Positions 45,684 through 54,650 of a stretch of DNA of 64,000 nucleotides are shown one piece after another. The notes beneath the pieces were generated by a model. The model did not search any database. It was not told the origin of the DNA and saw nothing but the letters and a program-made list of their open reading frames with translations. Origin of the DNA: Teredinibacter purpureus (lineage in GTDB: Bacteria > Pseudomonadota > Gammaproteobacteria > Pseudomonadales > Cellvibrionaceae). The first letter of the stretch is position 1. The number at the start of each line of letters is the position of its first letter. Location of the stretch: the NCBI RefSeq assembly GCF_014217335.1, contig NZ_CP060092.1, positions 2,435,501-2,499,500 on the forward strand, given 5' to 3'. The translations under genes and the position numbers were made by a program.

Positions 45684-48269
45684 TTATTGAACGACGTTGT
45701 CGCCACAGGCTGCACGCGAGATACACGTTTGATTGTTTTCATTCCCCCAGCCAGAACTGGTGTTGGAGCAAATGGCCACTTGCCAGCCGTACCAGTTACA
45801 CATACTACCTGTTGGCTCAGCAGTGGGTGCTGGCGTAGGCGTAGGTGCTGCGGTGGGCGTGGGAGCCGTGGTGGGGGTGGGCGTTGGTGCAGTTGTGGGC
45901 GTTGGTGTTGGAGCTGCGGTGGGTGTAGGTGTTGGAGCTGCGGTGGGTGTAGGTGCAGCAGTAGGCGTGGGTGTTGGTGCTGCCGTTGGTTCTGGTGTAG
46001 GACCGTCGCATACGCTTACCACGCCGCCGCTACCGTTTTGGCTGTTACAGGTGTCAATGCCAATACAGCTTTGGTTGTTTTCATAACCCCAGCCGCTCTC
46101 TTGATTATTGCAAAGAGGGCGGGGGTCATCCTGATACCACTTACACTGGTCGCTACAGGTGCCGGTGCCGGGCGTAGGCACAGGTGTTGCAGTGGGAGTG
46201 GTTGTAGGTGTTGGTGTAACGCTAGGTGCTGATGTAGGTGTAGGTGTAGGTGTAGGTACTGGGGTTGTAGAGGGCTCTGCTGTGGGCGCCGGAGTAGGAG
46301 TTGGTTCGCTACCTCCGCTGGGCTCTTGCCCCCAAACTAGGCCTTCTGGGCCATAGGCAGGAATTTTAGGGGCATCAATACCATAGGTTGCATCCACAGT
46401 GCCGCTATACGCAGCGTCATAAGAAGGGTCGTTACTATTGTCCCACTCTACGCCGGTTGCTGAATCGGGCAAAGCCACACGGAATTGAACTTCGCGGCGA
46501 TGTTCTGATTGGCCACCAGGGAATATCACGTCGTCACCAAATAAAACTTCGACGTAATAAATAGTGCCATTCCATTGGTTTAGTGCCGAGATGTTCGACG
46601 CTTGATTGTAACCAGAGCTAACGGTTAGGTCTTCTAGTCCGTAGCCGGCATCAAACACTTCGCTTAAATCATAGAAATAGCGAATGGATAGATCGTCTCG
46701 TCCTTTTGCGGGAGTGGTGCTGTGGTTTTGAATTACAGCTTTTATTTCAACGTATTGACTGCTTGAAGAATTAACTTTAGCGCCGACTAAGTATTCCACT
46801 GTTTCGGGTTCTGCTGGTGGAAAGTTGGATAGCGGAGCGCCGCCATACTGGCTATATAATGCGGCCAATGCGCTAGTGAAACCTGAGTTGTAATCAGTGG
46901 CAACTTCGTTTTCAACGTAATCGTCTCTATCTTCAACGTAGCCTGTGTCGGCATTGGGGCCACCCACTAGGGCACCGTAGAGTATATGGCGTTGTTGCTC
47001 AGGAACACTGCTGGTATCTGCCCAAGAACCGTGGGAACCGCGGTGGTGAACATTGGTGGGGTAATTGTTTCCAAAACCCACCACGTAACTTTGGTTGGCG
47101 GGGTTGTCGCCAAGAATGTGGTCTATTTGGTATTTGCCAAAACTGTGATAGCGGTCGTGGAGAGGGTGGCTTGTGCCGAGGCTTTCGGCATAAAAGAGCG
47201 CCAAATAGGCCGCGTTTGCAGCGTATCGGTTAACGCCCCAAGTATCTACGAGAATTAAACCTGCGCCAGTACGATTACCGTCGCCGATACTCCAGTGATC
47301 TAAATAGCGCTGTGCATCTTCGTGGTAATTATCGTCACCCACGAGCGCCGCCATTAACACGTAAACGCCATAGGCTTTGTCGTTCCAGCCTTGTGACCAC
47401 GTGTACACCGGTGTTTCGGATTGGTTTTCTGTACCCATTTGAACGTAATAATCGCGCGCTTTTGTTAGGTATCTATCGTTGCCAGTCGCACGCCATAGCC
47501 AAATCGCGGCCCATGCCATTTCATCCCAATAAACGCCATCGGTTGAACTGTAAAAACTGGATGCGTCTGAAATACAAAGCGAGTAGGCGTTGTCTTTTCC
47601 GGTTGTGCCGGTGGTTGATTCGGCAAAGTTAAAGAGTGATTCGGCGTGAGAAACGAGCGTAGCGGCATAGGCGGCATCATTGGATGAAAAGACCATAGAC
47701 GATGATGCCATTGCGGCGGCTGTTTCGGCAGCGAGATCTGGGCCGGGGCAGCTCGAGTCGATTTTCATTGATACGCGTGATTCGGGGATTTTATGGTGTA
47801 AAACTTCTGCTGGCCCCCAAAAAGTATGATCGTCTCCGCCTACACCGACTTGGCCGTAAAATTCGTTTGCGGAAGGGTGAGCATTAATAAAATAATCATT
47901 TACAAAACGTAGGTTATTTAAGAGGTGTTCCTGCTGGTTTGAATCTTGGTAGGCGCCCGTATAGTCGACGCCCCCCCAGGCAACCATAGTGACGGTTGCG
48001 GCCATTGGGAAACCAAATTTAACGTGGTCGCCAGCATCAAACCAGCCACCGCGTAAATCTAAGCCTACATCGGCGCCATCATCGGGCACAGAATCGCCAC
48101 GCCACGCGACACGGTTCCATTCTGGCAGCGGGCCGGCTTGCTGGGCCTCGTAAAAATAAAGAGATTTTTGTAATGCTTCACCATAGGCGAAGTTCGATTG
48201 AGCACTGGCGCCGCTGCTGGCAAATGCCAGCGCCGCTACGCTAGTTGCGAGCCATATTTTTTTTATCAT
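45684..48269 (-). CDS. secreted GH9-CBM3c cellulase with two CBM10 modules
   Basis: About 861 residues: signal peptide (ends ASA), GH9 domain starting directly after it (about 27-470) with GGWFDAGDHVKFGFPMA, HHRGSHG and the acid Glu in ENEVATDYNSGF, then a fused CBM3c (about 485-640; YLVGAKVNSSSSQYVEIK, YYVEVLFGDD), Pro/Thr linker, CBM10 (about 703-755), Pro/Thr linker, C-terminal CBM10 (about 821-861). GH9 with CBM3c is the arrangement of processive endoglucanases, in which the module guides a cellulose chain into the cleft. It lacks the N-terminal Ig domain of the GH9 enzyme at 2029. ATG at 48269 follows GGAGACCAACA; an upstream Met adds 5 residues. Confidence 0.95.
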   Translation of the reverse strand: MIKKIWLATSVAALAFASSGASAQSNFAYGEALQKSLYFYEAQQAGPLPEWNRVAWRGDSVPDDGADVGLDLRGGWFDAGDHVKFGFPMAATVTMVAWGGVDYTGAYQDSNQQEHLLNNLRFVNDYFINAHPSANEFYGQVGVGGDDHTFWGPAEVLHHKIPESRVSMKIDSSCPGPDLAAETAAAMASSSMVFSSNDAAYAATLVSHAESLFNFAESTTGTTGKDNAYSLCISDASSFYSSTDGVYWDEMAWAAIWLWRATGNDRYLTKARDYYVQMGTENQSETPVYTWSQGWNDKAYGVYVLMAALVGDDNYHEDAQRYLDHWSIGDGNRTGAGLILVDTWGVNRYAANAAYLALFYAESLGTSHPLHDRYHSFGKYQIDHILGDNPANQSYVVGFGNNYPTNVHHRGSHGSWADTSSVPEQQRHILYGALVGGPNADTGYVEDRDDYVENEVATDYNSGFTSALAALYSQYGGAPLSNFPPAEPETVEYLVGAKVNSSSSQYVEIKAVIQNHSTTPAKGRDDLSIRYFYDLSEVFDAGYGLEDLTVSSGYNQASNISALNQWNGTIYYVEVLFGDDVIFPGGQSEHRREVQFRVALPDSATGVEWDNSNDPSYDAAYSGTVDATYGIDAPKIPAYGPEGLVWGQEPSGGSEPTPTPAPTAEPSTTPVPTPTPTPTSAPSVTPTPTTTPTATPVPTPGTGTCSDQCKWYQDDPRPLCNNQESGWGYENNQSCIGIDTCNSQNGSGGVVSVCDGPTPEPTAAPTPTPTAAPTPTAAPTPTPTAAPTPTPTTAPTPTPTTAPTPTAAPTPTPAPTAEPTGSMCNWYGWQVAICSNTSSGWGNENNQTCISRAACGDNVVQ

Positions 48270-48751
48270 TGTTGGTCTCCACACAAGTTAGGTTTTAAGC
48301 GCATACAGTTACAGCACGGCTACGGCAGTCGCTCTTATTTTCTCTCGACAGCACCTAAACATAAAAATTAGAAATATGGGGGGGCACCCGTGCAGGACGT
48401 TGCTGGGTACAAAAAAGTGATATTGATTTCGTTAAGTTGAAGGCCCCAATGGCCAAATTTTTATTTTTGTTTTGATGCGGACGATATTTAACGCTTCTGG
48501 CTATCGCTTCGTCCAGACTTAGGTCAAAAAAACAAACTATGAAATTTTATTTATGTTTACGGGCTAACTTGTGGCCTAAAGAGTGGTGTATATGAATGGT
48601 ACTTTTGTGCGGCATACAGTGTGTTGAGTGTGGTTAATGCCTTTGATGGTTTGATGCGAGCGCGTACGTTGTAAAAATTAGGCATAAGCGGGGGCTTAAC
48701 GTGAAGGCGGTTAATGCTGTTGTCGGTCATTAGGCTGGCAGGAGATGGAAT

Positions 48752-48777
48752 AAAAAAAAGGGGCCCATAAGGGCCCC
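48752..48777 (-). terminator. strong rho-independent terminator
   Basis: GGGGCCC, loop TTAT (minus strand), GGGCCCC, then eight T residues on the minus strand. It ends either the candidate sRNA or the operon at 49191-51342. Confidence 0.88.
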
Positions 48778-48850
48778 AATATCATGTTTGCGAAAAACCA
48801 CTCCAGCCTCAGAGAAAGATGGGTAGCCTTCACAGGAGGGAGTATACCTA
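48752..48850 (-). ncRNA. candidate small RNA or structured 3' region
   Basis: A minus-strand segment of about 100 bases begins after TATACT (a -10-like hexamer at about 48841-48846) and ends in a strong terminator with eight T residues. It contains a GC-rich body that can fold (ACTCC / GGAGT and an inner GGCT / AGCC). The nearest upstream gene on this strand stops 340 bases away at 49191, so it could be a free-standing sRNA or a long 3' UTR. It matches no RNA family I recognise. Confidence 0.35.
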
Positions 48851-49190
48851 ATTGGCGTCATTAGCAGGTAAAACATGAGGTGCCACTCCTGAATTATTGG
48901 CGCCATAGGTTGACTTTTTAGTGATTTTGGCGACGATTAATATGATATTTATGCCGAATGGCGTGAGGGTGCGTTGACGTTGGAGCGCAAAAAAATATTC
49001 ACGCGTCGAAGAGTTGTTTTTGGCGAGCAAAAGGTATTATACATATTATGTAAGCTGGCGCTGGGTGTGCGGCCGTGCGCCTGCATATTGCATTGAACAA
49101 AACCTGCTGGCTAGCATCGATCATAGAATGAAATGTGCGGTTGCTAGCCAGTGGTTGATAACAACAGTGTTCTGCATCAACGCCTTAAGC

Positions 49191-49865
49191 TTAAAAGGTA
49201 AGTGCTTCAGGTTTGTCTAGGTCGTTCACAACTCGCCAATTTCCGCCACCAGTAATCACCTTATTGCTCCAAAGTGAAAGGCGGTTTAAGTAGTCTTGCG
49301 GGTTTTGGTTGTCTGCTCGAAGCTTAGTAACGTTGAGCGCTTGCACAGTAAACCCTTTTAAATTTAAGTCGAAGTCACGTACGTAATCTTTAGGGAGTTC
49401 TTCTTTTAAATCGGAGTAGATCATAATGGTTTTACTCCCGACATTCGCTTCGTTTAGATATTCGACTCCTTGCAGTAAACCGCCCGAAATATCGGTGTAG
49501 GCACTGCTTTGAACCGTGCCAACAAAGCGCTCTATTTGGGTTGCGAATGTCCGTTTTTGTTTATTCGCAACAGATGGACGTGCATCTAACACCACCTTTG
49601 CAATAATGTCTTTTTCACTAAAACTACCGCTATCAATACGAGCAACGGCGAAGGTATCGCCGGGTTCCAGTATCGCTAACATAAAATTGATGAGTTGCTG
49701 TGCCTTGGTTAACTCTTGGGTATAGGTGCCAGAGGTGTCTAGTAGTAAGTAAACACCGCGGGCATAGTTTGTGGGTGGTGTATCGCTGCAAGCCGTGAGC
49801 CCGAATATTGAGGTGAACACCAACCTGATAAAGAGGGTTTTAATGTTGTGGAATAGAATAGTCAT
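49191..49865 (-). CDS. VWA-domain lipoprotein
   Basis: 224 residues. N-terminal signal with lipobox GLTACSD (Cys about 26). The rest is a von Willebrand factor A-like domain: GVYLLLDTSGTYTQELTK gives the first MIDAS part (D-T-S-G-T, variant of DxSxS), ISGGLLQGVEYL a later part, and KTIMIYSDLKEE the third. It should lie on the periplasmic face of a membrane and bind a partner protein through a metal. It starts 34 bases after a multi-TM gene on the same strand, implying a two-gene operon. No function is known to me for this pair. Confidence 0.75.
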   Translation of the reverse strand: MTILFHNIKTLFIRLVFTSIFGLTACSDTPPTNYARGVYLLLDTSGTYTQELTKAQQLINFMLAILEPGDTFAVARIDSGSFSEKDIIAKVVLDARPSVANKQKRTFATQIERFVGTVQSSAYTDISGGLLQGVEYLNEANVGSKTIMIYSDLKEELPKDYVRDFDLNLKGFTVQALNVTKLRADNQNPQDYLNRLSLWSNKVITGGGNWRVVNDLDKPEALTF

Positions 49866-49899
49866 TCTGACGGCCTTATTAGTTAATGCGGTTTCCGGC

Positions 49900-51342
49900 T
49901 TACTTTTCGGTGACCGTGTTTAAACGAGCTTTCGATGGTGTTTCCAGTGATTGGCGAATAAGTGCTTCACACCATAAAGGCGCCGCTATTAGAAGGTCAT
50001 ACAAACTGATCACGATTTTTCCAATGTGCCTAACCATGGCCGCTGTTATGCGCATAATCACAGCGGTTACCGTTAAGGCTAACTCCAGTACGCTACCGAA
50101 AACGCTTCGACCCGTTTGGAGTAAATACTCTAGCGGTATGGCAACCATCGTGAGAGCGAGCGGTAGAATAAACCCGAGTGTCATGTTGGCTGCGAGTGGT
50201 ATCCACTCGTTAATGTTCGTATCTGTGAGTGGGGTAGTGGCGGTTACGCCGGCAAGTGAGGCACGCAAATCGGCGAGATCTCCCGCTATTTGATCCCGCA
50301 TAAAGGCCAGCGCCGATTCAGTTGACGCTAAAACAATAAGTACAATTGCGGCGGCAATCATAATGGTGCGTCTTATGCGGTCATCCATAGCGCCAATTAA
50401 TGGGAATAGTGACGTTATGCGCAGGCTTTCCAATAGAAATATACCGGCAGTCATTTCTAAGCAAATAATGACAAGCGCGGCTAAATCGGCCACCTTAACC
50501 CCCGCGACTCGTTGCACCGAGCCAACCATTTCTGACATGGGTAATGCTATCAGGTGAAAGTTGAAAAACGCGCCGCCAATGGCAATAGTTATGACCAATG
50601 CCGCGATAATAAACTGGGTAATAGAGGATGCTTTAAGGGCGCGTTCCGCTTTGTCTCTACCGGCGACAATGTCATTAAAGCGAATCATTTGATGATCAAT
50701 ATTATGGCTTCGTGTGACGATTTCTTTAAGGCGTTCGCCCACTTCGTCAACGCTATAAGCCAGTTTTCGCCAATAGGGCGTCATACTTTTTAGCGCGTTG
50801 TGGCGAGTGAATGATTCTTTTCGGTAAGCTGCAAGCGTTTCTTTATGCTGTTGTTCAGCGGAGGCGTGAATTTGCTCTAAAACTTTCCCGCCAATGGTTG
50901 CTGCTTTTTCCCCGTTTTTAAGTTTTGCTATGGCGTCGACGGCTTCTACCCAATCAGGCCCCGCTAATGGTACTTCACGGCTTCGTTCGTAATCGTCTTG
51001 TATACGCGCGACTTGCGCTTGCATTTGGCGTTGTAACTGTGGGTAGCCACCAAGATCACGTTGGACAAATTTATTCACTTCAAAAAACTCTTTTTCAAGG
51101 TCTCGTTCGGCTTGCTCTCTCCCTTGGGCGAGCAATACCTCTCTGTTTCGATGATATAAGCGAATGCGGGCGGCTTGCAGTGCTTTTGCTGCGAGCCTAA
51201 GGCCACTGTATAAACTGTTGAATGAGCCATTTAGCGCACGATGAGCTGCGTTACGGGCAATGTAGAGGACGAGTGTCCCCCCAATAAAGAGTATTGCGAA
51301 TTCACCCCAACTATTGAGGGTGAAAGGAGTCTCGAAGATCAT
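49900..51342 (-). CDS. multi-TM membrane protein with long coiled coil, unknown function
   Basis: About 480 residues from the ATG at 51342 (AGGTGG upstream; a Met at 51486 would add 48 residues). One N-terminal helix (FAILFIGGTLVLYIA) is followed by about 200 charged, helical residues (AQGREQAERDLEKEFFEVN, QLQRQMQAQVARIQDDYERS) likely forming a coiled coil. Five or so hydrophobic helices fill the C-terminal half (ITQFIIAALVITIAIGG, LAALVIICLEMTAGIFLL, IMIAAAIVLIVLAS, LGFILPLALTMVAIPLEYLL). I do not recognise the family. The VWA lipoprotein downstream suggests a shared envelope complex. Confidence 0.65.
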   Translation of the reverse strand: MIFETPFTLNSWGEFAILFIGGTLVLYIARNAAHRALNGSFNSLYSGLRLAAKALQAARIRLYHRNREVLLAQGREQAERDLEKEFFEVNKFVQRDLGGYPQLQRQMQAQVARIQDDYERSREVPLAGPDWVEAVDAIAKLKNGEKAATIGGKVLEQIHASAEQQHKETLAAYRKESFTRHNALKSMTPYWRKLAYSVDEVGERLKEIVTRSHNIDHQMIRFNDIVAGRDKAERALKASSITQFIIAALVITIAIGGAFFNFHLIALPMSEMVGSVQRVAGVKVADLAALVIICLEMTAGIFLLESLRITSLFPLIGAMDDRIRRTIMIAAAIVLIVLASTESALAFMRDQIAGDLADLRASLAGVTATTPLTDTNINEWIPLAANMTLGFILPLALTMVAIPLEYLLQTGRSVFGSVLELALTVTAVIMRITAAMVRHIGKIVISLYDLLIAAPLWCEALIRQSLETPSKARLNTVTEK

Positions 51343-51770
51343 AGTACGTACCACCTTGATTGGGTGAAATGTAAGGGTATGTTGGCTGCGAATGTTAGTA
51401 TTCGCGGTAGTTGTGCTTACTTTATCAACGTAGAGGTGGTGCGAGAGGGCGTTGTTCACGTTTTCGTGGTGATCAATTCTGTCCAAATATGGCGAAATAT
51501 GGCAGCGCTAACTATTTGATTTTAATAAGAAAAAAAATGTGAACTTATCGCTGTGTTACGGTCAAAGTTTGAGCTAGTAAGGGTGTGCGCATTGGATCAG
51601 ACGCTTTACAAGTCCACCCTTTACTCAAGCGGCGATAACTAGTACCTTGGTCGCCCTGATTTTTCGGTCTTTAAGGCCTAATTATCACAACGATCAATAA
51701 GAAAGAAAGACACAGATTCCGGCGTAGTCAGCCTCCTCTAAATGGTTAATTTTTTGGGTTAATTCAACGA
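51343..51770. other. intergenic between divergent genes
   Basis: About 430 bases between divergently transcribed genes, presumably with both promoters. Nothing else stands out. Confidence 0.4.
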
Positions 51771-54413
51771 ATGTTACGAAGTACATCCCCCTTCTTGTAT
51801 GCTTTTTCCGTATTACTTTTATTGAGCCTAAACGGCTGTGGCAATGATACTGATCGGAAAAAAGGTGCCGTTACCGATTTTAGCGACCTTACCGATATGC
51901 GCTTAAGCAGTTTGGTGATCGATCAAGGTACGTTAGTGCCGGCTTTCGATCCCGACTATATAGGCACTTATGCGCTTAATGTCCCCAGTGATGTGACGAG
52001 TATTAATATTACCGCCTCACCTTTAAACGAAGACATTAAACTTGCTATTGCTAAGCGAGAGCTGGAGCGCGATGAAAATGGCGATCCGGTACTTGATGAA
52101 AATGGTAATAGTACGTTCAATTATTTGGGCGAAAATAACGAGATTGAGCCTGGCGAGGTTGATACTAAAACCTTGGCAGAAGGCGATAACATTATTGTAT
52201 TGAGGATGTCTGAAGACGGAAATACCCGTCGCCTTAATTACACTATAAATGTTCATCGGGTGAGTACGTCAGCAAAGCTGCTGAATATTGTGGCGACCAA
52301 TCAAGCCTACAATTCTGATGATGCGTCAGACGTTTTTTATCTGGCACTCACTCCTGAATTTAATTCTTCTGTCTTTTCTTACGCAGCTGAAGTGCCTTAT
52401 GCGGGCTGCATGATAACTGTCGGTGCGCAAACCAACGAACGTCATACCAGCGTAACCATTAATAATCGAGAAAGTGCTCACTTTCAATCGATTGAGCTAA
52501 ACGTGGCCGAGGGTGACAATTTAGTCGAACTAGTGTCTCGTGCTGAAGATGGTGTTGGCGAAGAAACCTATCAGTTAACCGTTACTCGAGCTGTTGGCAC
52601 CACAGAAGAGTTGGCTGCAGATACGACTTTGAGCGCTATGGAAATTGTTGGCGCAGAATTACAAACCGATTTTGGTTGCTTAATTCCGAGTTATCTTGGT
52701 GCTTACAATCAAAATGTCTCAGGCCTACAGTTAACCGCTAGCCCTTCAGTAGAGGGCGCAACCATGACTTTGGGTGTGCCGGAACTGAGTGATACTGGGG
52801 TTATCTTAAGTGTTACAGAACCCCAAACGCTATTAGCGGGTGTGCCGTTCGCTATTGATGTGGACGGTGTCGATTCCGTTGAGCGGGTACTAGAAGTCAC
52901 CGCCAGTAATGGCACTAATAAACGGTATTACACGCTTTCGCTAGGGCGCAGAGAGACTAATTGGGTATTGGTTGAGACTGTCGATGAGTTACAGGCAGCG
53001 TTGTTAAACGCCGAGCCTAATGATGAAATTGTTGTGCGTCCCACGTACTACTTCGGAACAGCTTCATTAGACACAAGCGGCCATGAAGACGCGCTTTTTT
53101 ACAGCGATCGTAGTGGTACCGCTGATACTCCCATAACATTGCGTAGTGCCAGTAGTGGCGCTTATCCCATATTATTTGGGGAAAGCCAGACAGAAAATGA
53201 CGTGTTACGTCTTTCGGGCGATTACTGGGTTGTGAACAACATCCAAACCTATGGCGGAAGAAATGGCATTGTTTTGGATGGCGCGAGCTATAACGAGCTT
53301 ACAGGGTTAACGGTGAGCCATGTGGGTGAGCGAGGTATACAGCTTCGTAACGGTAGTTCATATAATAGTCTGCGACGCTCTTTGGTTTCGAATACTGGTT
53401 TGTCTACGCGTGAAGGCTACGACGCATATGCTGAAGCTATTGTTGTTGGTTCGCCCGCAGACGAATGGTCCAGTGCGCCTTCAGGTGTTTTTGACCCAAC
53501 GAATATGAGCAATCGTATTTTTACCAATATTCTTGGGCCAAATGTGTTGGCTGAAGCCATCGATATTCATGAAGGTGTTGAATCAACTGAGGTTAAGTTC
53601 AATGTTATTGATGGCCTTGGGTTGTCCGCAAACGCTGAGCAGTCTGCGTTGATCGTTGTGAAGGGGAATGATACTGATATTAGCTTCAACACCTTTATTA
53701 ATGAGTCGGGCGAAGCGTTAAACCATGTTGTTGCCGCTACTACAGTAGAACGAGATTGGGTGACACAAGCGTGGGGGGAAAATACGCATTTTTATCAAAA
53801 TAAAGCGGATCTTGGTGGTGCAGCCACTGCGCTTGCGAATAGCGGTAATGTTGCGGTATTTAATGCGACTGAAAATACTCGAACTGATGGGGTAGAGGTA
53901 AGTTACGTTGGAGCGGGTATTAATACGGAATACTCAGTGCCCATCTATCAGATTCAAACAGTTGTTGATACACCGCTGTGCTTGGCAGAAGTACGCCCTT
54001 ATACCACGACGGATTCCGGCATTAATTTGTCCGCTGGTATAGAGATGCAAGCGTGTGGGAATGCGGCTGAGCAATTGTGGAAGTTTGTCCATGATGAAGA
54101 TGGGTTTGTTTTCATTGTGCCATCAGATGTTCCTGGGCGCACACTGGCGCCACAAACACCGCTTTATGTGGGTGAAACAGGGCTTCCTGTGGTGACTGCC
54201 GAAGTTGACTCGTTAGGCGTTATTCTTAACCCTGAAGACGGCTTCTACCTTCGTTGGCAGCTATTTTACGATGGTGATGAAGTTATTATTGTTAACAAAG
54301 GGGATTGGGGTCGGCGGTATGTGTTGACCGGCGCTGCAGAAGTGGGTTCTGCCGTTAATCTTGCTGTTAATATTGGCCACGAACTTCAGCGTTTCCGTTT
54401 AATCGCTCAGTAA
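51771..54413 (+). CDS. large lipoprotein: cadherin-like repeats, parallel beta-helix, C-terminal lectin-like domain
   Basis: 880 residues. Lipobox LSLNGCGND (Cys23). Residues about 40-390 contain up to three cadherin-like beta-sandwich repeats (LSSLVIDQGTLVPAFDPDY, LLNIVATNQAYN, LSAMEIVGAELQ with YTLSLGRR-type ends). Residues about 400-710 form a right-handed parallel beta-helix (DELQAALLNAEPNDEIVVRP, then PITLRSASSGAYPILFGES, GIVLDGASYNELTGLTVS), as in polysaccharide lyases and chondroitinase-B/PL6-like proteins. Residues about 720-880 look like a beta-trefoil or carbohydrate-binding tail (AEQLWKFVHDEDG, YLRWQLFYDGDEVIIVN). A lyase or glycan-binding role is likely but the catalytic residues were not identified. 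Confidence 0.75.
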   Translation: MLRSTSPFLYAFSVLLLLSLNGCGNDTDRKKGAVTDFSDLTDMRLSSLVIDQGTLVPAFDPDYIGTYALNVPSDVTSINITASPLNEDIKLAIAKRELERDENGDPVLDENGNSTFNYLGENNEIEPGEVDTKTLAEGDNIIVLRMSEDGNTRRLNYTINVHRVSTSAKLLNIVATNQAYNSDDASDVFYLALTPEFNSSVFSYAAEVPYAGCMITVGAQTNERHTSVTINNRESAHFQSIELNVAEGDNLVELVSRAEDGVGEETYQLTVTRAVGTTEELAADTTLSAMEIVGAELQTDFGCLIPSYLGAYNQNVSGLQLTASPSVEGATMTLGVPELSDTGVILSVTEPQTLLAGVPFAIDVDGVDSVERVLEVTASNGTNKRYYTLSLGRRETNWVLVETVDELQAALLNAEPNDEIVVRPTYYFGTASLDTSGHEDALFYSDRSGTADTPITLRSASSGAYPILFGESQTENDVLRLSGDYWVVNNIQTYGGRNGIVLDGASYNELTGLTVSHVGERGIQLRNGSSYNSLRRSLVSNTGLSTREGYDAYAEAIVVGSPADEWSSAPSGVFDPTNMSNRIFTNILGPNVLAEAIDIHEGVESTEVKFNVIDGLGLSANAEQSALIVVKGNDTDISFNTFINESGEALNHVVAATTVERDWVTQAWGENTHFYQNKADLGGAATALANSGNVAVFNATENTRTDGVEVSYVGAGINTEYSVPIYQIQTVVDTPLCLAEVRPYTTTDSGINLSAGIEMQACGNAAEQLWKFVHDEDGFVFIVPSDVPGRTLAPQTPLYVGETGLPVVTAEVDSLGVILNPEDGFYLRWQLFYDGDEVIIVNKGDWGRRYVLTGAAEVGSAVNLAVNIGHELQRFRLIAQ

Positions 54414-54429
54414 TCTGTTTTACTCTGAG

Positions 54430-54456
54430 AAAAAGGGCTTTTAAAGCCCTTTTTTT
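54430..54456 (+). terminator. rho-independent terminator of the beta-helix lipoprotein gene
   Basis: AAAAAGGGCTTT and AAAGCCCTTTTTTT, 16 bases after the stop. Confidence 0.9.
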
Positions 54457-54518
54457 GTGCGTGAACATTTTATTTTACGCTGCATTCACGGTGATTTAGT
54501 TCTATGCTCGGTACTAGT

Positions 54519-54582
54519 ATTGCCTTGTAGTACTATTGCCTTGTAGTACTATCCCCTTGTGGCACTATCCCCTTGTGGCACT
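54519..54582 (+). repeat. four 16-bp tandem repeats
   Basis: ATTGCCTTGTAGTACT twice (54519-54550), then ATCCCCTTGTGGCACT twice (54551-54582), then a truncated ATCCCC. Copies are identical within each pair and differ at four positions between pairs. Non-coding, between two convergent genes. Confidence 0.92.
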
Positions 54583-54650
54583 ATCCCCGTATATGCCTGA
54601 CCGTAAACCAACGTTATGACGCGTGTTTGTTTGTGTAACGTTGCTTTTGC

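Larger units (their letters stand above)
48270..49190. other. 920-base gap with an ncRNA candidate
   Basis: No protein gene is evident. Contents: the promoter region of the GH9-CBM3c gene (near 48270-48700) and the structured stretch 48752-48850 ending in a minus-strand terminator. Confidence 0.5.

Noticed and set aside
45687..46232. 181-codon plus-strand frame with Cys/Arg/Trp-rich translation
   Set aside because: Antisense to the CBM10 and linker part of the GH9-CBM3c gene; composition is a by-product of repeat DNA.
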